A stretch of 64,000 nt of DNA, taken from assembly GCA_026214975.1 (NCBI GenBank), contig JAOBSW010000016.1, forward strand, positions 186,001 to 250,000, given 5' to 3'. A program made the position numbers and the translations under genes. This stretch comes from Gentiana macrophylla (Eukaryota > Streptophyta > Magnoliopsida > Gentianales > Gentianaceae). Below, one piece after another: positions 43,183 through 54,135 of this stretch (the first letter of the stretch is position 1; every line of letters starts with the position of its first letter). The notes below the pieces were generated by a model. The model saw nothing but the letters and a program-made list of their open reading frames with translations, was not told where the DNA came from and ran no database searches.

Positions 43183-43219
43183 ACTACCCACACTTAGCGT
43201 TTGCTCACCCTCAAGCAAA
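43183..43219 (-). other. hairpin plus polypurine tract, element B
   Basis: Minus strand TAAGTGTGGGTAGT against the LTR. Upstream hairpin arms TTTGCT/AGCAAA extended by two G-T pairs, loop AGGG (43200-43219). Confidence 0.68.
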
Positions 43220-44654
43220 TTGAGCGATTCGAAAATAAATCATGAGATCAACGTTGCGATTATATGGGAAACCAACATATTCAATAAGTAAAAACTAGTC
43301 AACAAGCAAATACACACGGGTCAAAACGTATCTCACCATGGAAACAGAATGTGTGTGTGTGTGTGCATAGCTTTTCAATCATTTATTATAGTTATCCGGC
43401 TCAGGTTATAGACACATGACTAATGTCGTTACACCATAGGCTTATACATCATAATCATCTCCACTAATCGAGGTCAAATCAAGGCTAACTAAAGTTAAGT
43501 AGGACTTGCACGGTTGTAACGTTAGGCTAGGGACGGGGGCTAAACGAAAGGATAAAAAAGGAATATCAAAAGAGAAATACGAGTGAGCCTAATCAAAACA
43601 TCTTGCATATACTTCATATCTCACTTCCTTTTTAGATTGATTTAGGCAATCCATATCCTCCTTGACTCTCACATCCCAACATACTTCAATAAGAACTCGT
43701 CCAACCAACGCCACTTTGAAGAAATTAATACATAACCTTCAAGAGCATTCTTTGACTCAACTTTATTCAATTTTCGCTTTATTGAATATTTATGATTTTA
43801 TTTTTTGATAGACCAAACGCCAACATACTTCACTACTCCTTCTCATTCGTAGTATAAAAGATCCACCAACACTATCATTTGACACACATTCGTACTTAGA
43901 GGGGTTTATGTGGAAATTATGCACAGGGTTGGCTATTTGGCTCTGGTCGGGTCAAAGAAATGCCAGGACCGTCATCCCTTAATCTACCATGATTGACCTT
44001 TCTATTTCGCCTCGAAGTTAATGGTATAAGTTCTAGGTAACAGATTAATGTCTATGACATCTATAAGCATTCACTAACCAACCATAACTCATGAAAGCAA
44101 AGCTAGTACGTGCATAAAAATTGTACGTGCATAAAAATTTCATTTCCACAACAAGATGTAGGTTTGAATCGTATGTATTCAACACTTGACTAATAATTAG
44201 CCAAAGAATACAATGACTCACATAGGGTACGCAACATCAAAGTCATGAAGTTTTTTAAAAATGGCTCAATTTGTCTCGATAAAGACCAAACACCAAGCAT
44301 AAGATGCACTAGTCAAGTGAAGCTAAGTCTACCACCCCTCACTTAAAACGGAACACCGTCCTCGGTGTGTGAGTGATAAAGAAAAAGAAAGAAAGACTTA
44401 GCTAAACCGGAAATTGGGCGCAACCATGCAAAGTTACAACCTCCAATGTATCTCCTAGGGTGCCTATGCAATCACATCATAGAACAAAAGATTCGACTAC
44501 GACGAAAGGCTGGAACCTTAAGCGTAGGTAAGCACAAGTATGGAGATGTATAACATATAAAGTATGGATTATCACAAAGCATGAAACTGAATTAGAGATG
44601 CATGGTTGAATTTTTATCACCTCTAAAACACAAACCTAAAAACCTATGAAAAAG
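43220..44654 (-). other. 3' non-coding region of element B
   Basis: No ORF supported. A (TG)n run of about 14 bases lies near 43350. The rest is unremarkable AT-rich sequence. Confidence 0.5.
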
Positions 44655-44696
44655 TGGGTTGCCATAAGCGCTTTTGTTAATTGTCGTTGGCTCGAC
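44655..44696 (-). ncRNA. degraded post-stop double hairpin, element B
   Basis: Minus strand hairpin 1 GTCG AGCCAA CGAC (44683-44696), linker with AAAAGCGCT, then only a 3-bp second stem TGG CAAC CCA. It lies about 48 nt after the protease stop. Linker and first hairpin match the copies in A and C; the second has lost the AGG of the loop. Confidence 0.5.
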
Positions 44697-44744
44697 TTAT
44701 TGAATTTCAAAAATAATATGGATAGGGTGCTGAGTTTATAGTCC

Positions 44745-45330
44745 TTAGCAAGACTCGTATCCCCCAAATTTTACATTCGATTCCACACTCATCCTAGGGA
44801 TACTCTCACTATGCATCCCCTCACTGGGTTGATCATAATTCATAGAGGTCTCGTAAAAATCTTCCAACCTTTGTACGTCCTCACGCGTACCCCAATCATT
44901 TCCCAGATGCTTAATGGTCTTATAGACATTGAAGGTTACGGTCTCATCACCCACTCTCAATGTAATCTCACCTTTTTGAACATCTAGTAAAGTCCTACCC
45001 GTAGCCAGAAAAGGTCTTCCTAACAGAATTAGGACGCAAGGGCTCTCTGAACCGTGCAATAAGGTCACCCATAACACGGCTCTCCCACTTGTGTCCTTCT
45101 CCATGTCCAACACTAAGAAATCCACCGGGAAGAGAAGTTTCCCTACTTTAACTAACACATCCTCAACAACTCCCATAGGGCGCCTAATTGACCTATCCGC
45201 CATTTGTAGGGTCATATTTGTACGTTTCAGCTCACCTACCCCCAAACTCTCATATATCCTCCTAGGCATCGAGCTCAACACTTGCACCTAAGTCACACAA
45301 CACCTTTCGGAATAACATCTGACCTATGGT
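44745..45330 (-). pseudogene. aspartic protease of element B (frameshifted)
   Basis: Active site VLCDLGASV near 45305 (DLGA is a known variant in this group), a 1-nt shift, then 180 open codons: [48 protein letters not shown] and ITLRVGDETVTFN. After this the frame ends without entering an RT. The C-terminal part (GTREDVQRLEDFYETSMNY) is not recognised. Confidence 0.75.
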
Positions 45331-45359
45331 GCAAGGAATGGAAAAACTACCCGGATCTT

Positions 45360-45821
45360 TCAACTTAGGGGTAACTTATTCTGAAAAACAGCGGAACACT
45401 CCTCGTTTAAGCAAACAATTTTCTCCATTTTAGCTTTATTCAACAAAATCCCTTTTAAAAATTGAACATACGACGGTATATGAACAAGCGCATCCACAAG
45501 AGGGATATTTATCTCTACAAAAGGGTTTTTAATAGAATCCATACCTGAGTTTTGCTTACCTTCCCGCGTAGCATCTGCTTGCTTCTTGGGAAATGAGCTT
45601 GGCTTTTCCACCTCTTCCTCAATCTTCTCAGCTTTTTGCTCCTCGTCAATCTCTACCCAATCTTCATCTTCCTCTCTCGATTTCTTCATTGTTTCTTTGT
45701 TCTGAACCTTGGGAACCTCAAAATCACTACCCACTACTTTCCCACTTCTCATAAATATGGCATTCACTTGCCTGGGATTTTCATGTATTTCCCCCATTGT
45801 TGTCTCCAAGTTTCTCACCAT
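45360..45821 (-). pseudogene. gag-protease linker of element B
   Basis: 153 open codons: QVNAIFMRSGKVVG, a Glu/Lys-rich stretch (EEDEDWVEIDEEQKAEKIEE), then VDALVHIPSYVQFLKGIL and [18 protein letters not shown], the standard block before a gypsy protease. Confidence 0.75.
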
Positions 45822-47437
45822 ATATTACAAGTTCAGATGGGCATTTATCATCTCCTTAAATTCTTTGTTCACATCCCTGTTATTCTTCTTCATGTCTCTA
45901 CTAATGTGCTCCAGTAATATGTTCGTGGAACTTTTAGGTTGCACGAGCTCCAGAGGTGGTGGTGTGGACTGTGGGGCCGAGGCATATTGTAGATGCGCAT
46001 TGGGGTGCATGTAGACCCCTTTTGAGGCCGCCTCTGGTTCATAAAAGTTGTCTCCGGTTGAGGTGCATATTGATTTTTTTGTGGCTACGCAATTTGCGGT
46101 TAAGTGGTTGGCCCGGACTCAGAATTCCTACCCCAAGCTAAATTCGGATTGTCCCGCCAATTCTAAAAATTTTGCCCCCTGTTCTGATTGGCTAAGTAAT
46201 TTACATTCATGGGTTGCCAATTTGATATCAAACTTGGGTCTATAGTTTGGTAGACCATGGGGTTCGAGCACAATGGATGCATATCCATGGGGTTCTTGCC
46301 AACAGGGTCCTCAAAAGATCAATCGTTCAACAATTGTGTCGTGGTCAACTGATTAACTTATTGAATAGGTCAATTTGAGGCCAAATGTGCACCTCCACAA
46401 GTAGCACACCTTTTGAACCCCTTTTGCCATGGTAGCATGTCACTCACTTGCTTCTTAAGATCCGTCATTTCAGCTTGCATCCTCATAAATTCCCCACTCG
46501 GCCCGACTTGGTCGACTGAGCAAATTGGCTTCCTCAAAGCTCTTCTCCCGTTTTCATTGTCTGTTGATTTCTGCAACCCTCTCTATAGGAGCCAATGCGA
46601 TGTCGATTGTAAACTCGTCATATCACCTCCACATGCCACATTCAAGTTTGGCTGATCAGTTTCTCGCAATCCACCATAAAAAAGATGTACCCGTTTCCCT
46701 TTTTCCAATCCATGATGCGGGCACTTTCTCAACATAGCTGTATATCTGTCGTATGCTTGATGCATGCATTCCATATCCAACTGTTCAAAGTTAGAATGTC
46801 AGCCGGCCTTCATATGTAATGTTCTAGAGAGAGGAAAATATTTCAACAAAAATTTTGAAGTCACTTGATCTCAAGTGTGTAGGCAATCATGGGGAAGTGA
46901 CTCAAACCATGCTCTTGCGGCTTCCTTCAATGTGAAAGGGAATAGTAACATCCTAACCGCTTCTTCAGGGACTCCATTCATCCTCACTATTTTACAAACT
47001 TGCATGAATTGATTTAAAAATCGGTTGGGGCCTTAAGTTGATTTTCCCCGGAACTGTGCCCTATCGTTCAAAAGGTACCACACATGCTGCATAATCGCAA
47101 AATTATTTGCCGTAATGGGTGGCAAACGAATGGGGTCGTGCCCATCTCCAAATGTAGGGGCCGTGTAATCCCTTAAAATCTGCCCTTGGTTACCTTGGTT
47201 CTGTCCCTGTTTGTCCGGATTCTGCACCCTAGGTGGTGCATAAAAATTCTATGCAGAAACAGGGGCGGCCGGTGGTGGAATCGCATTCTGAACTTGATTC
47301 TGCATCATCATTTGCATCATCAGGTTCTGGTCAAATGTTATCTGACCAACTAGATTCCCATGATTGTTGTTGTTCTGATTCTAAAGGCCTTGCTGTTGTT
47401 TTCGGACTTGGTTCTGCCGGCCTCCTTGATTTTTGAT
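45822..47437 (-). pseudogene. gag of element B (fragmented)
   Basis: From high to low: Gln/Asn-rich N-terminus (about 47400-47230), ILRDYTAPTFGDGHDPIRLP and ITANNFAIMQHV (about 47170-47090), gag core in shifted frames with CMHQAYDRY and RKCPHHGLEKGKRVHLFYGG (46760-46640), and a zinc-knuckle remnant CATCGGAH lacking its last Cys (about 46405). Many stops. N-terminal codons beyond 47437 are lost to the Tat2 insertion. Confidence 0.72.
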
Positions 47438-47929
47438 GCACCGAACCTGAACATAGTCTACCGGACCCTCGTTGAACCCGATCTTACTGTACCACTTCAG
47501 CCCTTGACTTCCATCGCCGCTGTCACACCTGGTATCAAGCCGAGTTGGTCATCAAACCCGCAGGACTAGCACACAACCTAGACTAGGTCCGAACACACCT
47601 CCATCCAGGCTGCTACATTGGTCAACCGAACCATGCCTGTATCTCGTAGGCGAACATGATGAACACTTGGCGTTAGCAGAGACAAGACCGAGTGGACAAA
47701 TAGGATTCAGTGTGACCAAAGAGCTCACTAACCCACTCGACACCACTACTTAATCTCTTAATTGTACTTAATAATGTCTTGTCAACATTACCCTAATCGT
47801 CATTATAGATCAACCTATAAATAGGGGAACCATGTAACATAGAAAAAGATCCAAGAATTAAATTTAAGTAGACATATTCTACCAATTTGTCGACTATGTC
47901 CTTGTCTTCTTCACTAAATGTGGTCGCCA
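47438..47929 (+). repeat. putative 5' LTR of Tat2
   Basis: Starts TGCACCGAACC where the gag frame of B breaks off, contains TATAAATA at 47816 and ends near GGTCGCCA before GCTGAGCGCCGCC, a possible primer site. There is no second copy in the window, so both ends are tentative. Confidence 0.4.
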
Positions 47930-48551
47930 GCTGAGCGCCGCCTCTTGTTCATCACAACCACCACTTTCATACTAAAAACTCATCACTTTTAGTTAGATAT
48001 CCACCATACAAACGCCGCAACATTTACCGTGATATTCTGTGTGATATCAGCTGACTCCTTTACTGGAAATACATCAAAGCAAACCTTTCCCGGTAGTTCA
48101 TCCGCCATAAATTCATATTTGCGGCACCTCCGGCGAGTTCCACCGCCAACACCAAGTTTCTATTTTCAACAAAAGTTTCGGTTTTCAGGGTTGTATGGCG
48201 TAAAAATAATAGCTTTCGTCAACTCTGCAGCATCACGTGAGGGAAAAGCTTTGATTTTACGAGTCAAAGCTTCATTCATTGTCAAAATAACCAGAAAAGC
48301 AAAGACACCATTGTCGGCATCCTAGCAGGTTCCGACTGAAATCATTGAAATCTCAAGGTTAGTGTACGCATGTTCTGAGCTTAACCCCACAAAACAATAG
48401 TGTTACACTAGTTTGTCAGTTTGAGTTTATGTATTGTGCTTTTTGCCAGATACTGGAAAATAGAGTTACTCCGGTCAGATTCTGGGTAAGGTAGCCTCTA
48501 TTCACACCTAGCTTGATATAAGCGTGTTCAGCAAGTTTCCTTTCAAATCAA
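47930..48551 (+). other. 5' leader of Tat2
   Basis: No recognised ORF. It lies between the primer-site region and the gag ATG at 48552. Confidence 0.4.
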
Positions 48552-50170
48552 ATGGCTAGAGGGAAAGGATTTGGTCCTGACACGCCAACCAAGAGACCGA
48601 ATCAGGATCTTCCACTTGGAGATGTGTCGCATCAGAGTAGTCACAGTAGCGGCTCTTGATCCGTTAGGGGAAACGGCAGGCAGAACAACGACACCGACAT
48701 GCAAAGTGTGTTGAATGAAAAGGCTAAGGCCCGTTTGGAGAAGGTGGCCATAAGAAAGAGCCACGACAAACACATAGGAGAGTAGTCTCGGATAAAATTA
48801 ACGCAAGGCATATCTTTGGATGATGAGGCGGACCTACGCCCAAGTCCATACGTTCTGGATTTAAAATCTCACATAGAATATGTAGAGGACATACAAGTTT
48901 ACAATCTGCAACTTATAATAGAAGGACTGCCTCCACAACCTGTAAGCAAGTTCTCTCCACCTATGCAATCTCCTACCGAAAAACAGTCAACATAAAACCC
49001 TAAAAAAACTGCTCGATCTTGCCACACAGAGGCAGAGCAAAGCAGCCGCACAATCTCAGTTCTTGACTAGGGCAAAAAGTCAGCACTTCAATGCTTCGGG
49101 CCCACGGATAATGTCTGCGGTGCAGCCCTTGCAAATGAACACCCAAGGCGGCCAGAGGTGACTCGCCAGGTTCGACCTCAGACAGAGGGACACAGAGACT
49201 CCAATCAGGCAGAAAGTACTCTTAGGCCAGCTCTCGCCCTAGAGGTAGTGGATGAGCTCGTTATGATGGGAAGACAGATCACGGATTTACAACAAATGAA
49301 AGTGAGCAGTTAGGAAAATCTGACTTGGGGAACAAGTGTTCTTTACGAGATCATCTTGAAATTAGCCCCGAGAGGATGCATTCATTATCCAACGGCCACA
49401 AACTACAATGGGACTACTGATCCTTTCGATTGGTTATCTACCTTTCAAAGCAAGTTCAGTTTGGCCACACCCAGCGAAGAGGCATGGTGTATAGCCTTTG
49501 TTGGGGCCATGCAGGACAGAGCTACCTCTTGGGTCCTCAGCCTGCCTCCCCGATCGATCACGTCATAGGGAGACGTAGTGAACAAGTTTATGACTGAGTT
49601 CAAATCTGTGTGCCAACCTAAGAAAACACATACCAACTTGCATGAGATTCGCCTGGGCAAGAATGATACCACCACAGCTATTTTGACTGGTTTACCAGAG
49701 TCTACGAGCAAACCAGGGGTTGGCCTATAATATAGTAATGACCAGCTTCGAGGCCGGGCTGGGAAAAGTTACCTCCAATCCTACTTCACTCTAAATGCCC
49801 TGAAGAACCTTCAAGACATGCTCGGACAGGCAAGAAAGTATGTTGCGACAGAGGCACCATCAACAGCGTCTACATTTCAGCGGGATAAGCCGAGAGCTGA
49901 TCGCAACCCATAGAGAGATAGCCGTAGAAACCGGGATCGGAACTTCAAAAAACCTAAAAAATTCACGGATGATGACTTCACTCCTCTCACTATCTCCTAC
50001 ACCCAGATATTATCTAAGATCAATAAAGATCTCCCTGACCCTACTCTGATGAGTCCGGACAGGCGTCGTGACCTATCCAAACACTGTCGGTATCACCGGG
50101 ACTACGGTCACACTATGGAAAAATGCAAGCAGCAGAAGACACTAGGGCTTGAATCACCAGGTCCCGTAAT
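48552..50170 (+). pseudogene. gag of Tat2 (several stops)
   Basis: Starts MARGKGFGPDTPTKRPNQD. Later blocks: SLDDEADLRPSPYVLDLKS, APRGCIHYPTATNYNGTTDP with FDWLSTFQSKFSLAT (49356-49480), WVLSLPPRSI, and a C-x2-H-x4-H-x4-C knuckle (CRYHRDYGHTMEKC, about 50090-50131) typical of Tat gag. Stops at about 48658, 48787, 48993 and 49568 break it. Confidence 0.75.
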
Positions 50171-51000
50171 GTGACCGTATCACCGGGACTACTGTCAAAA
50201 GATAATCATCAAGCCCGTCAGTATGATAGGAAGATTCGCATAATTACTGAGGTCGCGCCCAGCAACAACCAAATCAAACAATGGATCAACTCCATACATA
50301 AACATTTTGAGCAGCCAGTTGTCCTATGCTGGAGCGAGCAAGCACTTTCTTATACTCGTAGCGAGCCGGTCACATCTATTCATACAGAGGATACATGTTT
50401 GAGCATTCCCATAATCATCAATCGGACATGCGTCAACAAAGCAATGATCGACACCAGGACCTGCAAGGATATTATGCATTACAGCTGTTTCAAGAGGCTC
50501 GAATTTGGCGACTCCAACCTTAGGCTATACAACTGCACCCTAGAGAGTTTTATGAACCACATGATTCAAGTAAAAGGGGCCATTGATCTCGATGTACAGA
50601 TGGGGGATTTTTCGCCCTTCAGAACCAAAATGGTGATATTTTTGGTGGTAGATCTCCAATCAAATTATAACATGATCATAGGGGCTCCGGCGTTGAGGAA
50701 ATTTTAGATGGTCGCTTTGATCCCACACCAGCAGGCTAAGTTCTATACCGAGAACAGAATCAGGGTGTCCGTTAGTGACCCCGAGGCAGTCTTGATACAC
50801 ATCCGGGCATCTAGGACTGATAATAAGAGAGCTCGTGTCGAGTAGTCAGAGGGGTCAGAAGGAGAAATTGTAATCCAAATGGTTAGAGAGCTCCCTCTTA
50901 TGGAGGTCGAGTGTGAGACCTTGCAGGTCAGAGACGAACCAGATTTTACAGCGGATAGGGAGCTGGTTGAGGTGGTCGTTAACGACACCTACCCAGACTA
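50171..51000 (+). pseudogene. protease region of Tat2 (active site altered)
   Basis: 178 open codons (50171-50707) then a stop and a continuing frame to 51000. Holds CLSIPIIINRTCVNKAMIDT then RTCKDIMHY, where a Tat protease normally reads D-S/T-G or D-G-G. The Gly is replaced by Arg (DTR), so it should be inactive. Later NYNMIIGAPALRKF matches the second protease block. Confidence 0.68.
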
Positions 51001-51857
51001 GAAGGTTAAGATTGGGGCTCACTTGTCAACCTCAGTGAAAGAAGCTCTGATCGCCCAACTCAAAGAGAACCTAGACGCGTTCGCATGGGTGGTAACATAT
51101 ATGATGGGTGTAGAGCCCGATGTAGACTTCATCATCTGAATGTCAACCAGACCTTCAAACCAATTCAACAGTGCGCCAGGTAGTTTACTCCTGAAAAAGA
51201 GGCTGCAATTAAGGTAGAGGTCAGCAAACTCATACAAGCAGGCATCATCAGAGAGCTAGCATAAAACACATGGCTGGCTAACGTAGTGATGGCGAAAAAG
51301 CATAACAGCAAATGGAGGATGTGTGTCGATTTCACAGATATCAACAAGGCCTGCCCAAAAGATCCCTATCAGCTTCCAAGAATCGATCTTTTAGTCAACT
51401 CCATCGCCGGTTTTGAAACACTAAGCTTTTGGGATGCGTATTTGGGTTATCATCAAGTCAAAATGGATGAGTCCAACATAGACAAAACAGCTTTCAGAGC
51501 CACTGGGGGCCTCTACTACTACGAAATAATGCCATTTGGGTTGAAAAATGCAGGCTCGACGTATCAAATAAGGGTCAACAAAGTCTTTAGCGCACAGATC
51601 GGCAAGAACATGGAAGCCTACATCGATGACATGGTCATCAAGTTCGCAGCAGGTGGTCACACCACCGACCTGGTGGAGACTTTCGAGAACGTCCGTAGGC
51701 ACTCCATGAAGCTCAATCGGCGTCCAGGCAGGTAAGTTTCTGGGTTTCATGGTCAGTCGCCGTGGGATTGAAGCTAAACCAGAATAAATCCAGGCTCTGC
51801 TCGACATGAAGGAGCCAACTTGTGTCAATGAGTACATAGACTGAATGGGAGGATTAT
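51001..51857 (+). pseudogene. reverse transcriptase of Tat2 (interrupted)
   Basis: Blocks: LKENLDAFAWVV (about 51065), AGIIRELA (about 51239), KWRMCVDFTDINKACPKDPY (51310-51369), FWDAYLGYHQVKM, MPFGLKNAGSTYQ and the catalytic YIDD at 51619-51630. A shift near 51735 gives KFLGFMVSRRGIEAKPE and NEYID-MGG, the usual VQRLNGR block. Exactly there the LTR of C begins. Tat-lineage RT by sequence. Confidence 0.85.
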
Positions 51858-52195
51858 TGTTAAGGCCATATTTATATGATTATTAAGGGTTTATTTCATT
51901 ATTATTTTCCCCACATTTGCATAATTTACATGAGAATTAAGGGTTTAAGTGTAATTATTGAATAAAGATGATTTTAAGAGGGTTGTATGCAAAATTGATG
52001 ATTTTAAGTGTTGATTTAATGGAATTATTATTATTTGGATTTTATTACATTTTTGCATTGTTTATTTATCATGTAGGAGTTAATCTTCGAGTGCTATAAG
52101 TGGATAAATAAAGCTCAAGTCGAATTATTCAAGATAGAGTTGGAATTGGCTCAAAGAAATTGGATAAAGATGAAGAAATCCGACCCTCAGCACCT

Positions 52196-52361
52196 TGGAC
52201 GAGCGTCCGAATCCCGTCCATTCTAGACGGGCGTTTGATTTCATGGACGAGCGTCCAGGAGAGGAAATCACATACAGAGAGTTTGGACGCAGCATGGACG
52301 GACGTCTAGAGCAAAGTCAAGATCCACCGGACGGGCGTCCACAAGACCAGACGAGCGTCCG
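52196..52361 (+). repeat. palindrome array in LTR U3 of element C
   Basis: About seven motifs: TGGACGAGCGTCCG, TGGACGAGCGTCCA, CCGGACGGGCGTCCA and others, mostly with different centres from the copies in A. Ends 32 bp before the TATA box. Confidence 0.75.
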
Positions 52362-52393
52362 TTGCCGACTTAACCCTAACCGACTTGAAACTC

Positions 52394-52401
52394 TATATAT
52401 A
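52394..52401 (+). promoter_or_regulatory. LTR TATA box, element C
   Basis: TATATATA in ACTCTATATATAGCAGC, 32 bp after the last palindrome. Confidence 0.65.
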
Positions 52402-53122
52402 GCAGCAGCCTCTTAACCCTAATGGATACCACATAATTGAGATCGCAAATTCACCAAAAAGCTGCGGCCAGAGAACCCTAATTTCACAGAGATGCAAATC
52501 TCCCAACCAACAATCATATCCAACATGATTGTTGGCTAGAAACCTTGCAGTGAGTCGACGGAGGAAGCCCATCATCAACACAACCAACTAGAGAGTTCGA
52601 TGCTTTATGTTAGTGAGTTTAATTTATAGTTTTTCATCACTTTGGATGCTGTTTTGTATTGATCATGTTTTGTTGGAATTAACGATTTGATGAAACGATT
52701 TATCTATATCTACATGCTTGGATCTATGTATGAAAATATATTGGTTTAAGTTTTATTTCGTTCAAGTGATGCAATTATTCGTGTTTTAAGAGATTATGCA
52801 TGATTAGTTGAGTGAGAGTTTGGAAACAACCTCGTGATTTCGTGTTGATTGCATGTTTAGTTTATTTGAAAAGATAAACGAAACCCTAGAATTTGATTGA
52901 AGATATTTAATTGGATTCGTGAATAAATCACCACTAAAAACTACATCTTAGATCACCATCTAGTTGGGGGTTGTTGGTTGATGGGTGGATTCGTTGCCTC
53001 GCTGTGTTTTCCTTTAATTGTTTTAATCGAATCGTTTAGATAAAGTTTAATTAGTTTAAGTTCTAGTTGATAAACCCTAGTTTCCTGCTGTTTTTCTGCA
53101 ATTTTCTGCTCCAGTTCGTATT

Positions 53123-53204
53123 CAGACGTTCGTCCGCAATAGCGAACGCCCGTCCAGTAGATTTAGTTTCTAGACGCTCGTTCACTTTAGTGAACGCTCG
53201 TCCG
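53123..53204 (+). repeat. second palindrome array in LTR of element C
   Basis: Four motifs (CAGACGTTCGTCCG, GAACGCCCGTCCA, TAGACGCTCGTTCA, TGAACGCTCGTCCG), downstream of the TATA box and so in transcribed LTR sequence. Confidence 0.7.
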
Positions 53205-53430
53205 TTTTCCTGTTTTATTATTTTCAGCTTGTTTTTATTCTTGTTTTAGTTTTAATTCTTAGGTTTAGTCTTTAGTTAGTCCTAACCTTAGTTTAGATAG
53301 AATAATTGTCCCGGAATCCGATAAACATTCCACTCCCTTAGGACGACCCGTAAACATCCTATACTACGATCCTTATACTTGGGGTGTTTCGGTTTATAAA
53401 TTTAAAACACGTTTTTACCGAACAAGTTTT

Positions 53431-53448
53431 TGGCGCCGTTGCCGGGGA
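53431..53448 (+). other. primer binding site, element C
   Basis: TGGCGCCGTTGCCGGGGA, identical to element A. Confidence 0.9.
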
Positions 53449-54135
53449 GTCGGTAACGGTTGTCGGATTCTTCTAGGTGCAATTGTTATTTCGGTACTAT
53501 TTTTTTTAGGTAATAATCTAATTGCTACGTTTATTTTTATTTTTATTTTATTTCACTTTATCATAGTTTAGATTTTCGATTTTATAAATTTGATTTTAAT
53601 TATTTTAGTTTTTATTTATTTATTTTATGTTATTGGTCGCATTAGATTTTTATTAGTTTAGAAGCCTTAGATTTAGCTTAGATTTGCCTTAGATTTTAGA
53701 TCGTATAAATTTATTGCCTTAATTATTACTATTTTAGGTTTTTATTTTCTTTCCTGCTATTCTTTCACAGTATCACTTTTCGTTTTAGTTTTTAAGCGGG
53801 CGTCCATCCTTTCAGGCGCCCGTCTGTTTCTAAAATCTTCTTTTCGCATCGTTTAAGTCGATCGATCAGACGGGCCTCGAACTACCAAACGCTTCGTCCC
53901 AGCCTCTAAACACCCGTTTCTCCCCAATTCTTCAACGAGCGCCATGATTCGATGATCAAACAGCGTCCACTTCCAGAATTTCCTCTGAACGAGCGTTCAC
54001 TCATACTGGACGCCAGTTCAGTCTCTTCAATCATCACTTCTTTTCTTTCTTCTCTTTTCTTTTTCTAAACCTTTTCTAAACCTATTCTAATCAACCCCAA
54101 AGGGTTGATTTCTTTCCTTTCCTTTCTTCTGGTTT
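53449..54135 (+). other. 5' leader of element C
   Basis: Non-coding, T-rich, with palindrome array 53793-54020. The part from 53640 onward is present again, inverted and nearly identical, at 56637-57158. Confidence 0.7.

Larger units (their letters stand above)
41589..47437 (-). mobile_element. gypsy element B, gag-protease only
   Basis: Minus strand: gag (N-terminus cut at 47437), linker, protease, degraded double hairpin, 3' non-coding region, hairpin plus polypurine tract, 3' LTR 41589-43182. No reverse transcriptase, RNase H or integrase sequence occurs between protease and the 3' region. The 5' LTR is missing, separated by the Tat2 insertion at 47438. Left flank TAAAT is a possible target-site duplicate. 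Confidence 0.75.
47438..51857 (+). mobile_element. Tat2 gypsy element, 5' part
   Basis: Putative 5' LTR 47438-47929, gag, protease and RT on the plus strand. Cut at 51857 by the LTR of C, inside the RT just past the palm. RT and gag signatures are those of the Tat lineage. Confidence 0.75.
51858..53424 (+). repeat. 5' LTR of element C (1567 bp)
   Basis: TGTTAAGGCC ... TTACCGAACA, 6 nt before the PBS. Contains a U3 palindrome array, TATA box and a second palindrome array near its 3' end. Confidence 0.85.

Noticed and set aside
48029..48325. 98-codon ORF before Tat2 gag
   Set aside because: Lies in the element leader; no domain and no link to the gag frame at 48552.
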